Shown: piece by piece, positions 1-13,500 of the stretch
How the letters are laid out: every line of letters starts with the position of its first letter
Numbering within the stretch: the stretch's first letter is position 1
Source of the DNA: Glandiceps talaboti
Lineage: Eukaryota > Hemichordata > Enteropneusta > Spengelidae
Direction: 5' to 3'
DNA length: 64,000 bases
Assembly: GCF_964340395.1 (NCBI RefSeq)
Contig: NC_135568.1
Coordinates: 16,936,276 to 17,000,275 of the forward strand
Notes under the pieces: model-generated
The model's database searches: none
What the model was told of the DNA's origin: nothing
The model's input: the letters and a program-made list of their open reading frames with translations, nothing else
Made by a program: the position numbers and the translations under genes

Positions 1-895
<895 letters not shown>

Positions 896-2009
896 GACAT
901 GTGTTTGAAACGGTTTGTCATGATTTGACAAGTGTCCTGGTGGGAGAGGTACGAGCAGGTTGAACATTATACTCGAACCTGTGCATCATTTCCCTGCCAA
1001 GACATTTTTTTCTAGCAGCAGTGGTCCATCTTTTTTTTTTCATCACCCACTCATATCCGGATTTTTTTTCAAGCAATCCATTTGGCATCTTTTTTCCCCG
1101 AAATCTCCCCCCCCTAGATATCAAATGGTCAACCCCATAAGTAGAGACAAAGGCCTTTAAACTTGAACACGGACCATTTCACGCTCTATCGAAGCAGGAC
1201 TTAGAGCCCCAACAATGTAAGTTACTTTCTATTTATCATATTATCCTTATTACTTATGAATGTGACATTATGCAAGAAGAAGACTCAACCAGTATTTATC
1301 ACCTTTTATGTGATTTAAGTCAAGTTTCTTACATGACGTCCCCCCTCAAGGCATTGTATTCACTTTGTGTTTCCTATGTATTTCCGCTTCTTGAATTAAA
1401 CCAGCCTAATCTAACTAACTTGGGGTTGGTTATTTCTTGGAGTGGTTGACACTTAGAGGGTACATACTACAACATCTATTTGTAAAATATTTCAAACTAT
1501 CATGTCATGGTCCGCTAGTAATTTTATTGTACATTATTTTTTTTATATTATTATCGCTAAATGTAAGTTTTATTAATATTTTAACGTATGCATTTACGAT
1601 TTACCTGATCTGAGAATTGTAATATATGGATGTGGAATATCGCCTCTGTGCCACGTCTGTTTTGCATGGTGGAATTATACCCTGAAGTAACCATTTTGCT
1701 CCTGACCGATGTTTGCTCACATAGCTGGTGCATACGGCTGTGGGAAATACTGCTGTTACAGCAATAATGTTGACATAGCAAGAGCATGGCTATCGGAAAT
1801 ACCTATGTTACATCTATGCTCATGTAACTAGTACATGGCTGTGGGGGAAAGCTTGGATACGTGGATATTATCAAAACCTATGCTGCATTGCTATTTGTAA
1901 CATCCATGTTACATTGATGTTGGCATACCAGTTACACATCTGTTAAATCTAGGTATGCCAAAGCTAGTGTATTGGCCAGAGCTGTTATAGGGATAACATT
2001 GTACACATA
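896..2009. other. No gene seen
   Basis: Intergenic AT-rich sequence with homopolymer runs. A short block near 1157-1185 (ACTTGAACACGGACCATTTC) recurs at 32785-32812, so part of this stretch is dispersed repeat. No exon or RNA gene was recognised. Confidence 0.5.
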
Positions 2010-2880
2010 GCTGGTACAGCCCCTATGGCACAATTGAGCTGGTACAGCTATGTGCACAACCCTGTCCTAGGTATGTGAATGGTACAGGGATGTGCAAGGT
2101 TCCTGTTTAGACAAACCATCCGCAAACATTTTTTTTAATGTTTGTGTGTATATAACTTATATTCAAGTAACCAGATGAAAACATTTCTCACCCATGCATG
2201 AGTGTATACGTAGCTTGTCGAATAACGAATAAAGATATATTTGCTGCAAGATCAGTCAGATCATTGGTGGTTCATATAATATTGAAAAAAGTTACTGTGG
2301 CTAATAGATTATGGGACGAATATTTCGTTTATAGAAATAGTAACACTATTTACACACAGAAAAAACACATACAAATTATGCATTCATATTTTATTTTCAT
2401 GATAGTTGAAGAAACAGTTATTCAGTTCAAATTTCTAATGAACAGATATAACGAGAAAGAAAATGAAAATAGATACCACTTCCCAATAAAGTACAGCTCA
2501 ATCAAATAAACTTTGTTGATCATTAAATGAGACAGCCATTTATCGTTGCAAATCTGTAAAGGAAGGAGAAAAATATATTTAGCTGAGTTTTAAGTCCACA
2601 ACACTACATGGAGACTGGCATTTACAACCCATCAACCACTTGTTGCTACTGTATAAAATTGCCATCTCAAAAAATATGATAAAATGTTGGACAAAAGTTC
2701 TGTCTCCTATTTTTAGGTTTGTAGATATTCAGTACTTAACGCATGTTTCACATTTTCCGATTCTAATGCTATATTTAGGAACTGCTTGAAAGAGTGTGTA
2801 GTTGGAAATAAACAAGATGAGAACTGAAGATAAGAGAAGAGGGGAGAACATATGTATGTACCAAATTATAAATGTGAAGC
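2010..2880. repeat. Dispersed repeat, copy 1
   Basis: This region aligns in the same orientation, with gaps, to about 32820-33910. Shared segments include GTGTGCACAACCCTG-like sequence, GCAAGATCAGTCAGATCATT and a block around 2330-2510. The two copies differ by substitutions and indels. A weak open frame at 2198-2509 has a partial relative at 33420-33632, but the shared part looks like drifting repeat rather than a conserved protein. Confidence 0.6.
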
Positions 2881-4451
2881 GTGCATTTTTAAGAAATAGC
2901 CTAATCACTGAGAAATCATTAATTACAGAATATTCGTGGGATGTTTAGCAAAACCTAATCAGTTCTTGCCATTACCCTACGGAAAACACATTTGCCAAGT
3001 TTTGTTCAGATTGAGGCGGCAGTTTTTAAGAAAATGGTGATGCAGACACACACACAGACTTTTCACCCCTAATACATATCTTTCTTTAGGGAAGGAAAAA
3101 TTGATGATTATACTCGACGAAATTAATCAAACAACACATAATACCATTGAAACGTCATGGCATATTGTCCTCACACCCTGTTAACTTAGAGGGGTTGAAT
3201 TGCCCCTGCCTTCGGTAAATTCGGGAAAAAACAATATCATCAATGAGTTGAATGTAATTGTATTTGGAGGGTCGTCTTGACAGCAGAAATAATAAACAGT
3301 ACAGAATTACCATCACAGTCAATCTATCAATCCATTCTAGATCCATTCGGAAAGCTATATCCATCATTCAAGATGCCAGTCATACGGCACATACATTGGT
3401 TGAACTGTTACCCTCGGATAGGAGTATCAAAATGAAATCAGAACGTTGTAGCAAGAGCTTCTATCCATCCCAGATCAATCCAGCCGTAGTAACTTATTCC
3501 ATTTGTTTTAGTTTCATGTTATTAGTCTCTGCATCTTTATAACATCATGTGTGTGTTAAATATCGTTTGGTTAATCCAATTGTTGTTTTCTTACCAATCT
3601 TAATTTTATGAGTGCACATGGAAAGCCAATTTCCAATGCATTTTTATGAAAATGGCAATAAAGTTGAATTATTATTTTCATTATTATATTCAGTTCTGTC
3701 GATATATATTCGTTGTTCAACAAGTATTTGTAAACAAAAAGAAATCAATGAAAATTGAGTTTATGTTATGTTTTCATATGTATTATTGTGCATTGTACAT
3801 ATTTATTTGCCAAAAGTCGAAAACATAACAAACTTATATATCAAATGAGGAAAAGAGAATGTTAGGTAAATACATCGGAAAAGAAAAGTAAATGAAAAAT
3901 AACTTTAAACTCCTGTCTGGACCACAAAATGGTTTATATTTAGATTTAGTCAAGTTGTTAAATATGATATAATGGAATAAATGTGGGGTCATGCCTTTAT
4001 GATAAGAAAAAAATGTATTTCACCTACATTGACTTATCGGTCATTCCATTAGCATTATAATTTCGCTGAAGCTGGATTCATCTTAACAAGTGATGACTTT
4101 ATATCAGATATTTGGGTACATCCTAAATAAACAAAGTAATATAAAAAAAATTATTATATCGACATTCATCATCTCTGCAGTAATTGAAAAATGGGAAGTA
4201 AAAACAATAATTGTATTCCGTTGTATTCCTTTAACTTTATTGAACTATACGTATCTAGGACTGACGTTATAAAGTACAAGCAGTTCAAAGGATTTTAGCA
4301 TTCAGCTTTCCGTCTGCCTTTGTCGATGATTCTCACTGTCCAATATGGAGTTTGTCATCTTGATGAAGATCATCAAAACTGATCAAAAGCTCAATTATGT
4401 GCTAAACACTTGAGTTGCTTGTACGTTACAACGTTTAATTATTCAGTTGAT
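2881..4451. other. No gene seen
   Basis: AT-rich intergenic sequence downstream of the HAO gene. Around 2990-3070 there is a short stretch ending in a CA-rich run that looks like the end of a decayed dispersed repeat. I see no exon with family similarity. Confidence 0.45.
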
Positions 4452-4546
4452 CTACCAAGCTGATGAGCGTTTATGATTATTTTCAATAAAGTTAACCCAA
4501 ATATTGGGTCTCTCCAGATAAAATTTCTTGAATTTCTCCAATGTTC
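4452..4546 (-). CDS. Tentative last HAO exon
   Basis: After acceptor GTTTTAG (to 4547), the frame completes the phase-1 codon as Gly (ALSG, as the family expects). It then reads [13 protein letters not shown] and about 17 further residues to a TAG at 4454-4452. Phase and Gly fit, but the tail has no strong family similarity and the upstream intron is only 137 bp. An alternative acceptor near 4341 would give a short tail VRIIDKGRRKAEC. Confidence 0.4.
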
Positions 4547-7500
4547 CTAAAACATGCTTCATGAAACAGACAATTGTTTGACTTGTTAGGAGTATTGTTT
4601 CCGAATTCTCATACAGTAAACGATGCACGAACACCTTTCATGTATTCATTTTGCAAGCTAAGCAAAACATGTGATGCACCCACCTGATAATGCCATGGCT
4701 GTACTTAGTTCTTTTCTTAGAATTTGAAGAACCTGTTTCACCCCATCTGCACCCTGTATCAGAATAATATGAAGAGAAATAATGTCAGTTTTAACCTTTT
4801 GACAATAAACAATATTTAACTTGACTAGAATGTGCTTATAACAAACGTTATTGGTTTTTAAAAATACTTTCACCTTCCAACGTCGAAACAGTAGTGAAGC
4901 AATGGTTTTGACATCTTTTTCCTGGGATATTTATGTTTGTTTTGTTTGCATCATTATAACAAAATGTATCTTTACATTCAATCTCTATAGTTCAGGAGTA
5001 TACTGCTGAATTCACAGTGTTTATAAATATAAAATAAAATACTATTAATATGTGATAGTCAGAAATTCATTCAATAAACATAAAATAATTGTTACAAGTT
5101 GAAAATTTCTTCTGTGTACATTTAGTCCTGTTCATTTTATGATAGATGGCAGTGTTTATTTTCATCAAACTCTATACGTGAAAGCCTTTCGAATTGGCAA
5201 TGGTAGCACTCCACTTCCCGTCTCTGTGTACCGGAGGTATACATGCATGGTATAGATAATCAAAGAGCACTGCTGCTTAACTTGATACCTGAACAATACG
5301 AAAAACATCCCTGATTGACACTTCTACACAATACCAAGGAGCAAAACTTAAGAAATGGTACTACATGTATGAAGTGAAGATGCCCTTAATTTGAGCGAGT
5401 GTCCTGTTTGCAGTCTTGAATGGCCTATTATATTAGGTTAGAGAAAGACAACAAGTTTTTTCAGGTGATTCGTGTAAAAGTGGGGCAAGATGCCTCTGAT
5501 GTAGTCACATAATTATTGGATTAAAAGCATTTCAAGCATACCTGGTATGCTAATCCATACATGATTGGTCGACCGATGAACACTGCCTTGGCACCCAAAG
5601 CTAATGCTTTCAATACGTCAGTACCTTGTCTGATACCACCATCTACGTAGACTTCTAACATATCACCAACAGCCTGGACAATGTCAGCAAGAACATCAAT
5701 CTATGGACAGAATTACAGTTAGTGTCTAGCAGGATTTGTGTAAATATACACAGCAATTGCACAGCAATTGTAAGGCTGTCTCAAAGTCGATGCCACCACC
5801 TATGTACAAGTGCTTATTTACCTTGTAAGTATTAGGGGTTGCCTGAAGTTGAACATAGGAATGGTACCGTAACGTGCAGTCGTTCTTTAAGGTAATATGA
5901 ATTATATAGACCGTACAAATGTTGACATAAACATACACCCATTTATAAACCCGTAATCGAAATAAATAAATCAAACATCCGAGTGACTTTAAAACACATA
6001 AATTCCCTACCGTTGCTGGCACACCGTCTAATTGTCGGCCACCATGATTTGATACAATAATCCCTTGCACGCCATACTCGGCTGCAAGTACAGCGTCCTC
6101 AACGGTCAGAATACCTTTCAGGACGATTGGTAGTTTGGTGATTGTTCGTAACCAAGCAATATCCTCCCAATTGCTGTCTGCGCCACTGCGAAGAAGCTCG
6201 CGTGCCACTATGTCTTTAGAACCGGTATACTGAAATATAAAATGGCTCAATTAGGAAAGTCTTTTGAGTTCAAGCGATATAGTCTGATAGACAGCTTGAA
6301 ATGTATTCAGTCGATGGTATACCTGTCAAAGTGGTAAATTATATTCTTCCTCATCTCCTGATAGTAGATTATATTTAAAACCAGAGCAAATTATCAAGGA
6401 CCGGTATATTATATCAGTTTTTTAACGACCTGTTTATCAGAGACAGAAAAGGGAATCTGTCAATGTTTTGGTAATAGTTCCGTGTGAAGGCTTTTTTATT
6501 TGTGTATTAATAAAATAAATATCAACAACATTAAGGGGACGTGTCAAATTAAAAAAAAGTCGATAGATTTTTCTTATATTTTGCATACTTAAACATTGAT
6601 ATCTGAATATGTAAAAAAAAAATGGAGAGAAAATACTATGTGGCCATCTTTGTTTTCAGGATTATGACCGTTTCTTGTATATACATAGATATTTTTGGGT
6701 CAAAATAAGTAGATTTACAACAATTAACTACAATATGATTTTGACAGTTAAAGATTATCCCCAGAACACCAAACGAACTTATGTATTTAAGTGTAATGTA
6801 CAGTAGGTTCAGACACATAGTTTTGTAATTTATATTCATTATGTCATAAAATAATATAGTATATCTCCAGCTGCTTTACTATTGTTTAAGAAAAATATAA
6901 GAAAATTGCAAAAAAGGATAAGAGTATGTGATAGATTTTTTAATATGCTGTATGTGCACAATGTATTATTCCAGCTATTTATCAATGATAAAAAATATGG
7001 GGTCACCACATTCATTTAAACTCTAGAATTGAAATTGTCACCCCCACACCCAACTAAATTTTGACATTGTCGACAGAATTATCTTTTTAAATTTTGTCGA
7101 ATTTTGACAAAAATTAAAATGAGCTTGTTTACCTTTGCACATCTATGTAATTGACGAATGCCCCTTCATAATTATACAATAAAAATCATTTTGTGTGTAT
7201 GCTAACTTGAAAATAACAGTAAAAATGTGATTTTGAAATCTAAATGACAGAAGTCATCTGAGTTTTTCAGAAGAACCAGATCGATGCCACTCTAATAGAA
7301 TGACAACCGTCTGTCGACTGTTGGTTCTGACAGTATACTGGACCTGCTTACAGGTGCACGCGTTTCACTCAATACCGTGACAGAGAATGAATACAATTTT
7401 AATGATAACCCCCCCCCTTGTAAAAACCGAAGGCTCCCTTATCTATTAAAGCACTAGTAAGTCCACACCTTGACTATGCTTCCCCAGTGTCTTCCCCACA

Positions 7501-10500
7501 TATAACCGAGTAGCGATATTGCATTTTTGGAAAAAGTGCAGTGTCAGTTCACCAGGGAACTCCGCAGTTTGGTGGCTTGAATTATGAGGACAGTTACGCA
7601 TATTGAAACTGACAACTTTAGAAACTGGATGAATTAGAGCTGATTTGCTGGAAGTGTATAAAACTTTTCCATTTACATATTCTCCTTGATCCAGTTGCAT
7701 TTATTCAAAGTATCTACTTCGACAACAAGGGGACACAGATTGAAATGATTTAAGGACAGATCCAGATTGGATATACCTAAATGAATGTTTTCAGTCATCA
7801 TGTTCTAAACATTTGGAACAGTTTACCAGAAAGGATTATTGTTATTACTCATCCAATTAAACTTAGTAATTATTTTCATCCAGATTGGATATAAGTAAAT
7901 ATTTTTCCAGTCAATATGTCATAGACATTTGGAAAAGTTGACCAGAAAGGGTTATTGTGACTACATCAATTAATCATTTTAAAGTGTGTATTGATAACAC
8001 CTCAGAACAGTACGGGGTCTACAATGGAAAAAGCCAACATGGCAGCTACTTTAGAACGTTTTTGTTATTTGTTCTGTAAGCAGTTCTCCCTCTATGCTCT
8101 GTAGAAATATCATGTTAAAAATTAAATGAATCGTTGTTAAATCATGAGTGCTCATTAATTTCCCACTTTGCAATGGCGTCAAAATGAGATAGACTTAATC
8201 ATCAAGTTGGCATGTGACTACTTATTCCCAGCAATGAAGGTCATTTGTGTATGAGAATTACCAAGAGATATAGAAGCCTTACGTTCCATGTTGTTTACGT
8301 TGAGGATTTGAATGTCAGATTTTCTTTGAGTTATAAAAGAATTGGAATGATAGCTAATAATGCAATAAATTTTGATGTAAGATACTATTTTCTGGTAGGT
8401 TGGTGGTTGGGGTTTGGTGGTACATTAGAATGTGTCTCTACTGTTAGTTTCAACCTTTATTCATGACTGACCAAGAGGAAGTTTGTTGCGTAATCGAATG
8501 TAAGAGTGCTTTCACACTGAATAACTAAACTAAATATGTATATATTCATATTGTTCCTTTGAAATATTATAAAAGATAGTCTTCAGATACCGAATCTGTC
8601 ATCTTTGTTTTATACTACGTTGTCATTTATTCTGTTTTATTTTAGAATTTCGATGAAATAACGTAATCAACTATAACAGCGGAGAACACGTCTATTCATG
8701 TTGTTCTCTTTTATTGACATGTAACTGCAACCAAATAGCTATTCTAGTAGAAACGTAGACAATGCATACGATATAATAGCTTGAGTGGGAGACTAGAAAA
8801 TAGTTTTGAATAAAAACAATTGGGTCTATTCACTTGATACATAACTTTGTATAGTAACCATTCAATTAATTGATGCTAAACTATTGATCAAAAATAGGAA
8901 CAGTTTACCAGAAAGGGTTATTGTGACTACATCAATTGTTCCTTACAAATAGTCTCTCACACTTACATAAGGCCACGTAAAAAGTCATGTGTTTCCGCTA
9001 CCACGACCGACCCTAGTGTAAGGCGCCGACCCTAAACATTTTTACATGCAAAAAGTTAAAATATTAGCAATTTCTCCGTTAGATTTCTAGCCAAAATATC
9101 TTTGGTTATTTTTTAAGATACCCTATTCAAAAGATAAATAATTTCTTCCATAACAGCACAGTCTGCATATTATTGTGTTTGTCTACTTTTGAATCACATA
9201 TTTATCTTCGTTTACTTTTTTTACACCATGTAAACTATTACGGAAGTATTGTGACTAACCAGTATCTTGTTTGTTTTTCGAAGTTATTAAAATAGATCAA
9301 ATATAAAATAAAATTTAAACAATCCCAAACTAAACTACCTACCCTGTTTTCTGAAGTCACAATATCGAAAACAAACATTTTTTACCTAAGAAAACCATTT
9401 CGTACCTTTGAAAAATATTTTTCCAGATTTCCAAGCCTGCATTTAAGCAGTTCTGGTACTCCTCCAATTGATTCCAGTTTCCTTTTTACGGCTGGTTTTG
9501 AGACGTCAACTGAAACAACGATTGCTTTGAAGCCCGCCGTTTCAAGTCTTTTCACTACATCTATTGTGACTTCCCTATAAGGCCAAATAAATATATCCAT
9601 CCACTTCGTAGCAGTTGGTGCATCTGAAGCCATATCTTCCATTGATTTGTTGGCATTCGGACTCATGGTCATTATCGTGTTCATATCAGCGGCAGCTAGA
9701 AATAAATTCAGGTTAGATTGTCATGTACTTGTACTTTTTCATATTCATTAATAAGGTCACATTAATTACGTGTTTGGCTTGCAGTGATACTTGAACCTGT
9801 GTAGTGCTAATATCTAGATAACGATTATAAATACCAATTGTTATGGTATCTAATTTTCTAAGGGACTGGTCAGTTTCTCAAGCCTGGGGGAGGGGCGGTG
9901 GATTCTTAAACCGGGCCGACAAAAAGTCACTGACCCCCACCCCATCTGTAAAACCAAAAACAGGCTGACACCCCCCCCCCCCATCACTTAATTCTAAAAC
10001 ATGATGACCCCCTCCCATAGATAATATTCACATGACAGGTATTTCTTGATCTTGACTCTGTGTGGACTGCTTCACTGTCTTGTATCTACTTTACAAGATC
10101 TCGGGTAATCACTATCATAATTATAATTAATGACTACACAGGGTAAATATATTCCAAAATTAGTTTAATAGCATCTTGACAGTGAAAGGTAGGGGAAAAT
10201 TTGAGAAGGGAATATGTACATCTCTTATGGGGGGTCTTAGGGGTCTCCCCTTAGAAGCCCTGGAGGGTTTTTACTCTGAAAAGTCAAATTTGAGACTATT
10301 CAGGCCCTTTCTGACAATAATTTCCAAGCTTTACAAGACAGCACCAAAATGCAAAAAGCAACTACATTCAGACCCTTTCACGCAACACCGCAATCCATGC
10401 TCTTCAAGACAGCACCATCAAGTATCAAAAACTATTCTTTATAACTTAGATAGGGTTGAAATATGTTCTAAAAAAGTTAAATGCCATCATCATATACATG

Positions 10501-13500
10501 CAGTAAAGGTCAGCACATCTAATGATAGTATCATTGGTTGGGGAAATATGGAGTTTAAGGCAATTTTAGACTACCTTGGCAAACATTTCTCAACTTTAAA
10601 AGACAATATCATCTCAAATTAGAAGTGGGTGAAAGTATTTAAGAAAAGTTAATACCATTATGACAGTGAAAAGGTTGGTGGTGCATCTGATTGTTGGTTG
10701 AATGCATGAGTGACCTCCGGGGGTGAGGGAGTCATTGGGGTTTTCCCCCTGGCAGATCTGCAGTATTTTGCTTCTATTAAGGCAATGTTTAGGTTATTCA
10801 TAGCCTTTGAGGTAATGAGTCCAAGCTTAAAATAGCTAACGTAAATGAAAGTTTTCAATGAGTTTCCCATGTCACATACAAATGGTATAGGGGCATTAAT
10901 ATTGCATGTAGTAAAGTCACCAGTATGTTACAGAACTATAGGTGGTCATACCTAGTGTATAATAGAAACTGGAATCTGATGAGATGTGGTGATTTGTAGT
11001 GTCAATAACATGTAGTATCCAAGACAAAAAGTGTATTAATCCCTACTGACAAGTTCACAGTGACGAGTAGAACATTTTAGATTAACTTCTTTAAAAATAA
11101 ACTTATAAAATATCTATGAAGATATTACCATTGCGAAACCTTCAAGTTCACTTTGCCCGAAAGTGCATAAGTAAAGCACTGATTGTGTCGTGAAACAGCC
11201 AAGCATTTACATGACATGTTCTATAATTTTAACTAGTGTGGTAGCTAGGTAATACATGTATATGTATATGTATAGTTACACTTTTTGTCATAAAACCTTA
11301 GCATTTGGGTGTGTGAGACACACACAATTCTTGTTTGAGACACACACAATCCTTGTTTGAGACACACTGAATCCTGGTCATAAGACCTTAGCATTTGACG
11401 TTTTATGCTACAATTTACTCTAAAACAGAACACATCAAAAGATGCGTTAGTCGGAGGCGACTTCTTCAAAGTATCCTGCTTTAGACAATGTGTGGCGTCT
11501 GAGACACACAAACTTCTGGTCTGTCGAACAGAGTAAATTGTTGACACTAAGTCTCAAAATGCTAAGCATTTATGACCATCAAAAGATACCACTTTCAACG
11601 TGGAAGAGAAGGCTCGAGCAGTCGGTAGACGGTCTACGCGACGGTGTTTTCGGTGACCATCCCGGATATTTCTCGCGCCTAATTTAAACCCGCTATACCA
11701 CATACTTTCATGTTGCACGTTTGTCTTTATTCCTTGTATACACCGTACCTGTGCCGAGTTGTCAACGAGACAGAAAATGAGCAAGATTAGTGCACATTAG
11801 TGCATCGTATATTAATGTCACAGAAAATGATTGTTCGAACAGTTTTGTTTAAATCTCCAACGGATCACTCATCTCCTTTGTTTGCTCAGTTGAATATTCT
11901 AGATGTTTTTAAACTGCATAGATATTTGATAGGTTCCTTTATTTATGGCTTGATCCATCAACTATCACCACACACTTTGTATGATTATTTTGAACCTTCA
12001 CACCATAACTACAATACAAGACTCTGTTCATATCAAAATATTTACCCATATTATGCCAGAACAAACTCAGGTCAGTTTTCTTTCTCCTTCTCAGGGGCAA
12101 AAATCTGGAATAGCATCCCTGTCAACATAAGATGTATCAATACGCTAAACGAATTTAAGCGATCTTATAAACAATTTCTTCTAGAAGAGTAAATTAAACC
12201 ACTGTACAATTTATTGTTACCGTATGTTCTTCATAAGTACTATGAACTCCGAGGTACTATGTATTTCCTTTTGCTATATCACTTTGCTGTCAAACATTGT
12301 ATATAACTATGGTAGGGGACAGGCTTGAATAGCTGTAAGCTAAATCCCGATTCCCCTATTTACCCACGAAATAGTATTTTTGTATGTGTATCTGTAATGT
12401 TCATTTGTGCTTTTGGGTAAATAAACACTATATATATACATGGAAGACGATATGATGTGGGTAAAGCGACTGGAAAAGATTTGAGGTCTTTGGTGGTGCA
12501 AGAAATAGAAGAACGCGGCGGACTTCGTGCGATGGCCATATCACCACGCGGAGTTTTTATACAAGTTGCAAAAAAATATCGTTTACACCACACTACAGTA
12601 AAGAACATATGGTTGAAGTGGTGTCAGTACGGGACAGTCACTCCTGTGACAGAACGTGTAGGACGTACGAGAAAACTGTTGGATGTCGACGTGGAGTATA
12701 TTGAAGCCATCAAATCAGAACAACCCTCGGCCACAACAGCAGAGGTGAAGGCCCGTTTCGAACAGCATTCCCTAGTTCGCGTCAGTGCTTCAACGATAAA
12801 CCGTACCGTGCGTGATCGACTGACTGGTGGTAAATGGACCTATAAAAAGATAAATCGTATGGCGATGGAAAGGTTTACCAATGAGAATATGATATATACA
12901 CAAGATTTCATAGATCTTCTCCATCAGTGTGACCCTCATCGCTTGAAATTCATGGATGAGTCTGGGTTCAAAGTAAGAGACATTGCCTATCGTAGTCGCG
13001 GACATTCTCTTATTGGTGAGAAATGTGTAGAAGTCGTCAGATACCACCAATCACCCAATGTTACTCTAAATTTATTGATGGGTCTTAACGGTGTCATGCA
13101 TGTTTCTACACTAGATGGTGCATCAAATTCAGCCACTTTTTTGGATTTCATCGGGGAGTGCGTTGATACCGTAACACACGTAGGATTGTCGGCACTGGGG
13201 CCCGGTGATATACTGGTGATAGACAATGCTCCTATCCATCGCAGCCAAGAAGCAAAGACTTTAGCACGATGGCTGGCTGCTCAAGATATCGACTATATTT
13301 TTACACCCAAGTATTCACCTGAGATGAACCCCGCCGAGAACTGTTTCAGTAAAATAAAAAAGATTTTGCCGCAACCATACTACAAAAACCTCATCCATCG
13401 TAACATACACGTTGCGATCCACGATGCAGTGTCTGTAATTACAGCCGGTGATACTCATGGCTATTTCCGACACCTTGGGTATCTAAATATGGCCTAATAT

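Noticed and set aside
4310-4341. Alternative last HAO exon (VRIIDKGRRKAEC)
   Set aside because: Phase fits, but the acceptor lacks a pyrimidine tract and the conserved Gly after ALS would be lost. The exon at 4452-4546 fits slightly better.
10176-10622. 148-codon frame, repeated at 16181-16627
   Set aside because: Open in both duplicated blocks only because they are near-identical. The related repeat at the window start does not preserve it and no domain is recognisable.
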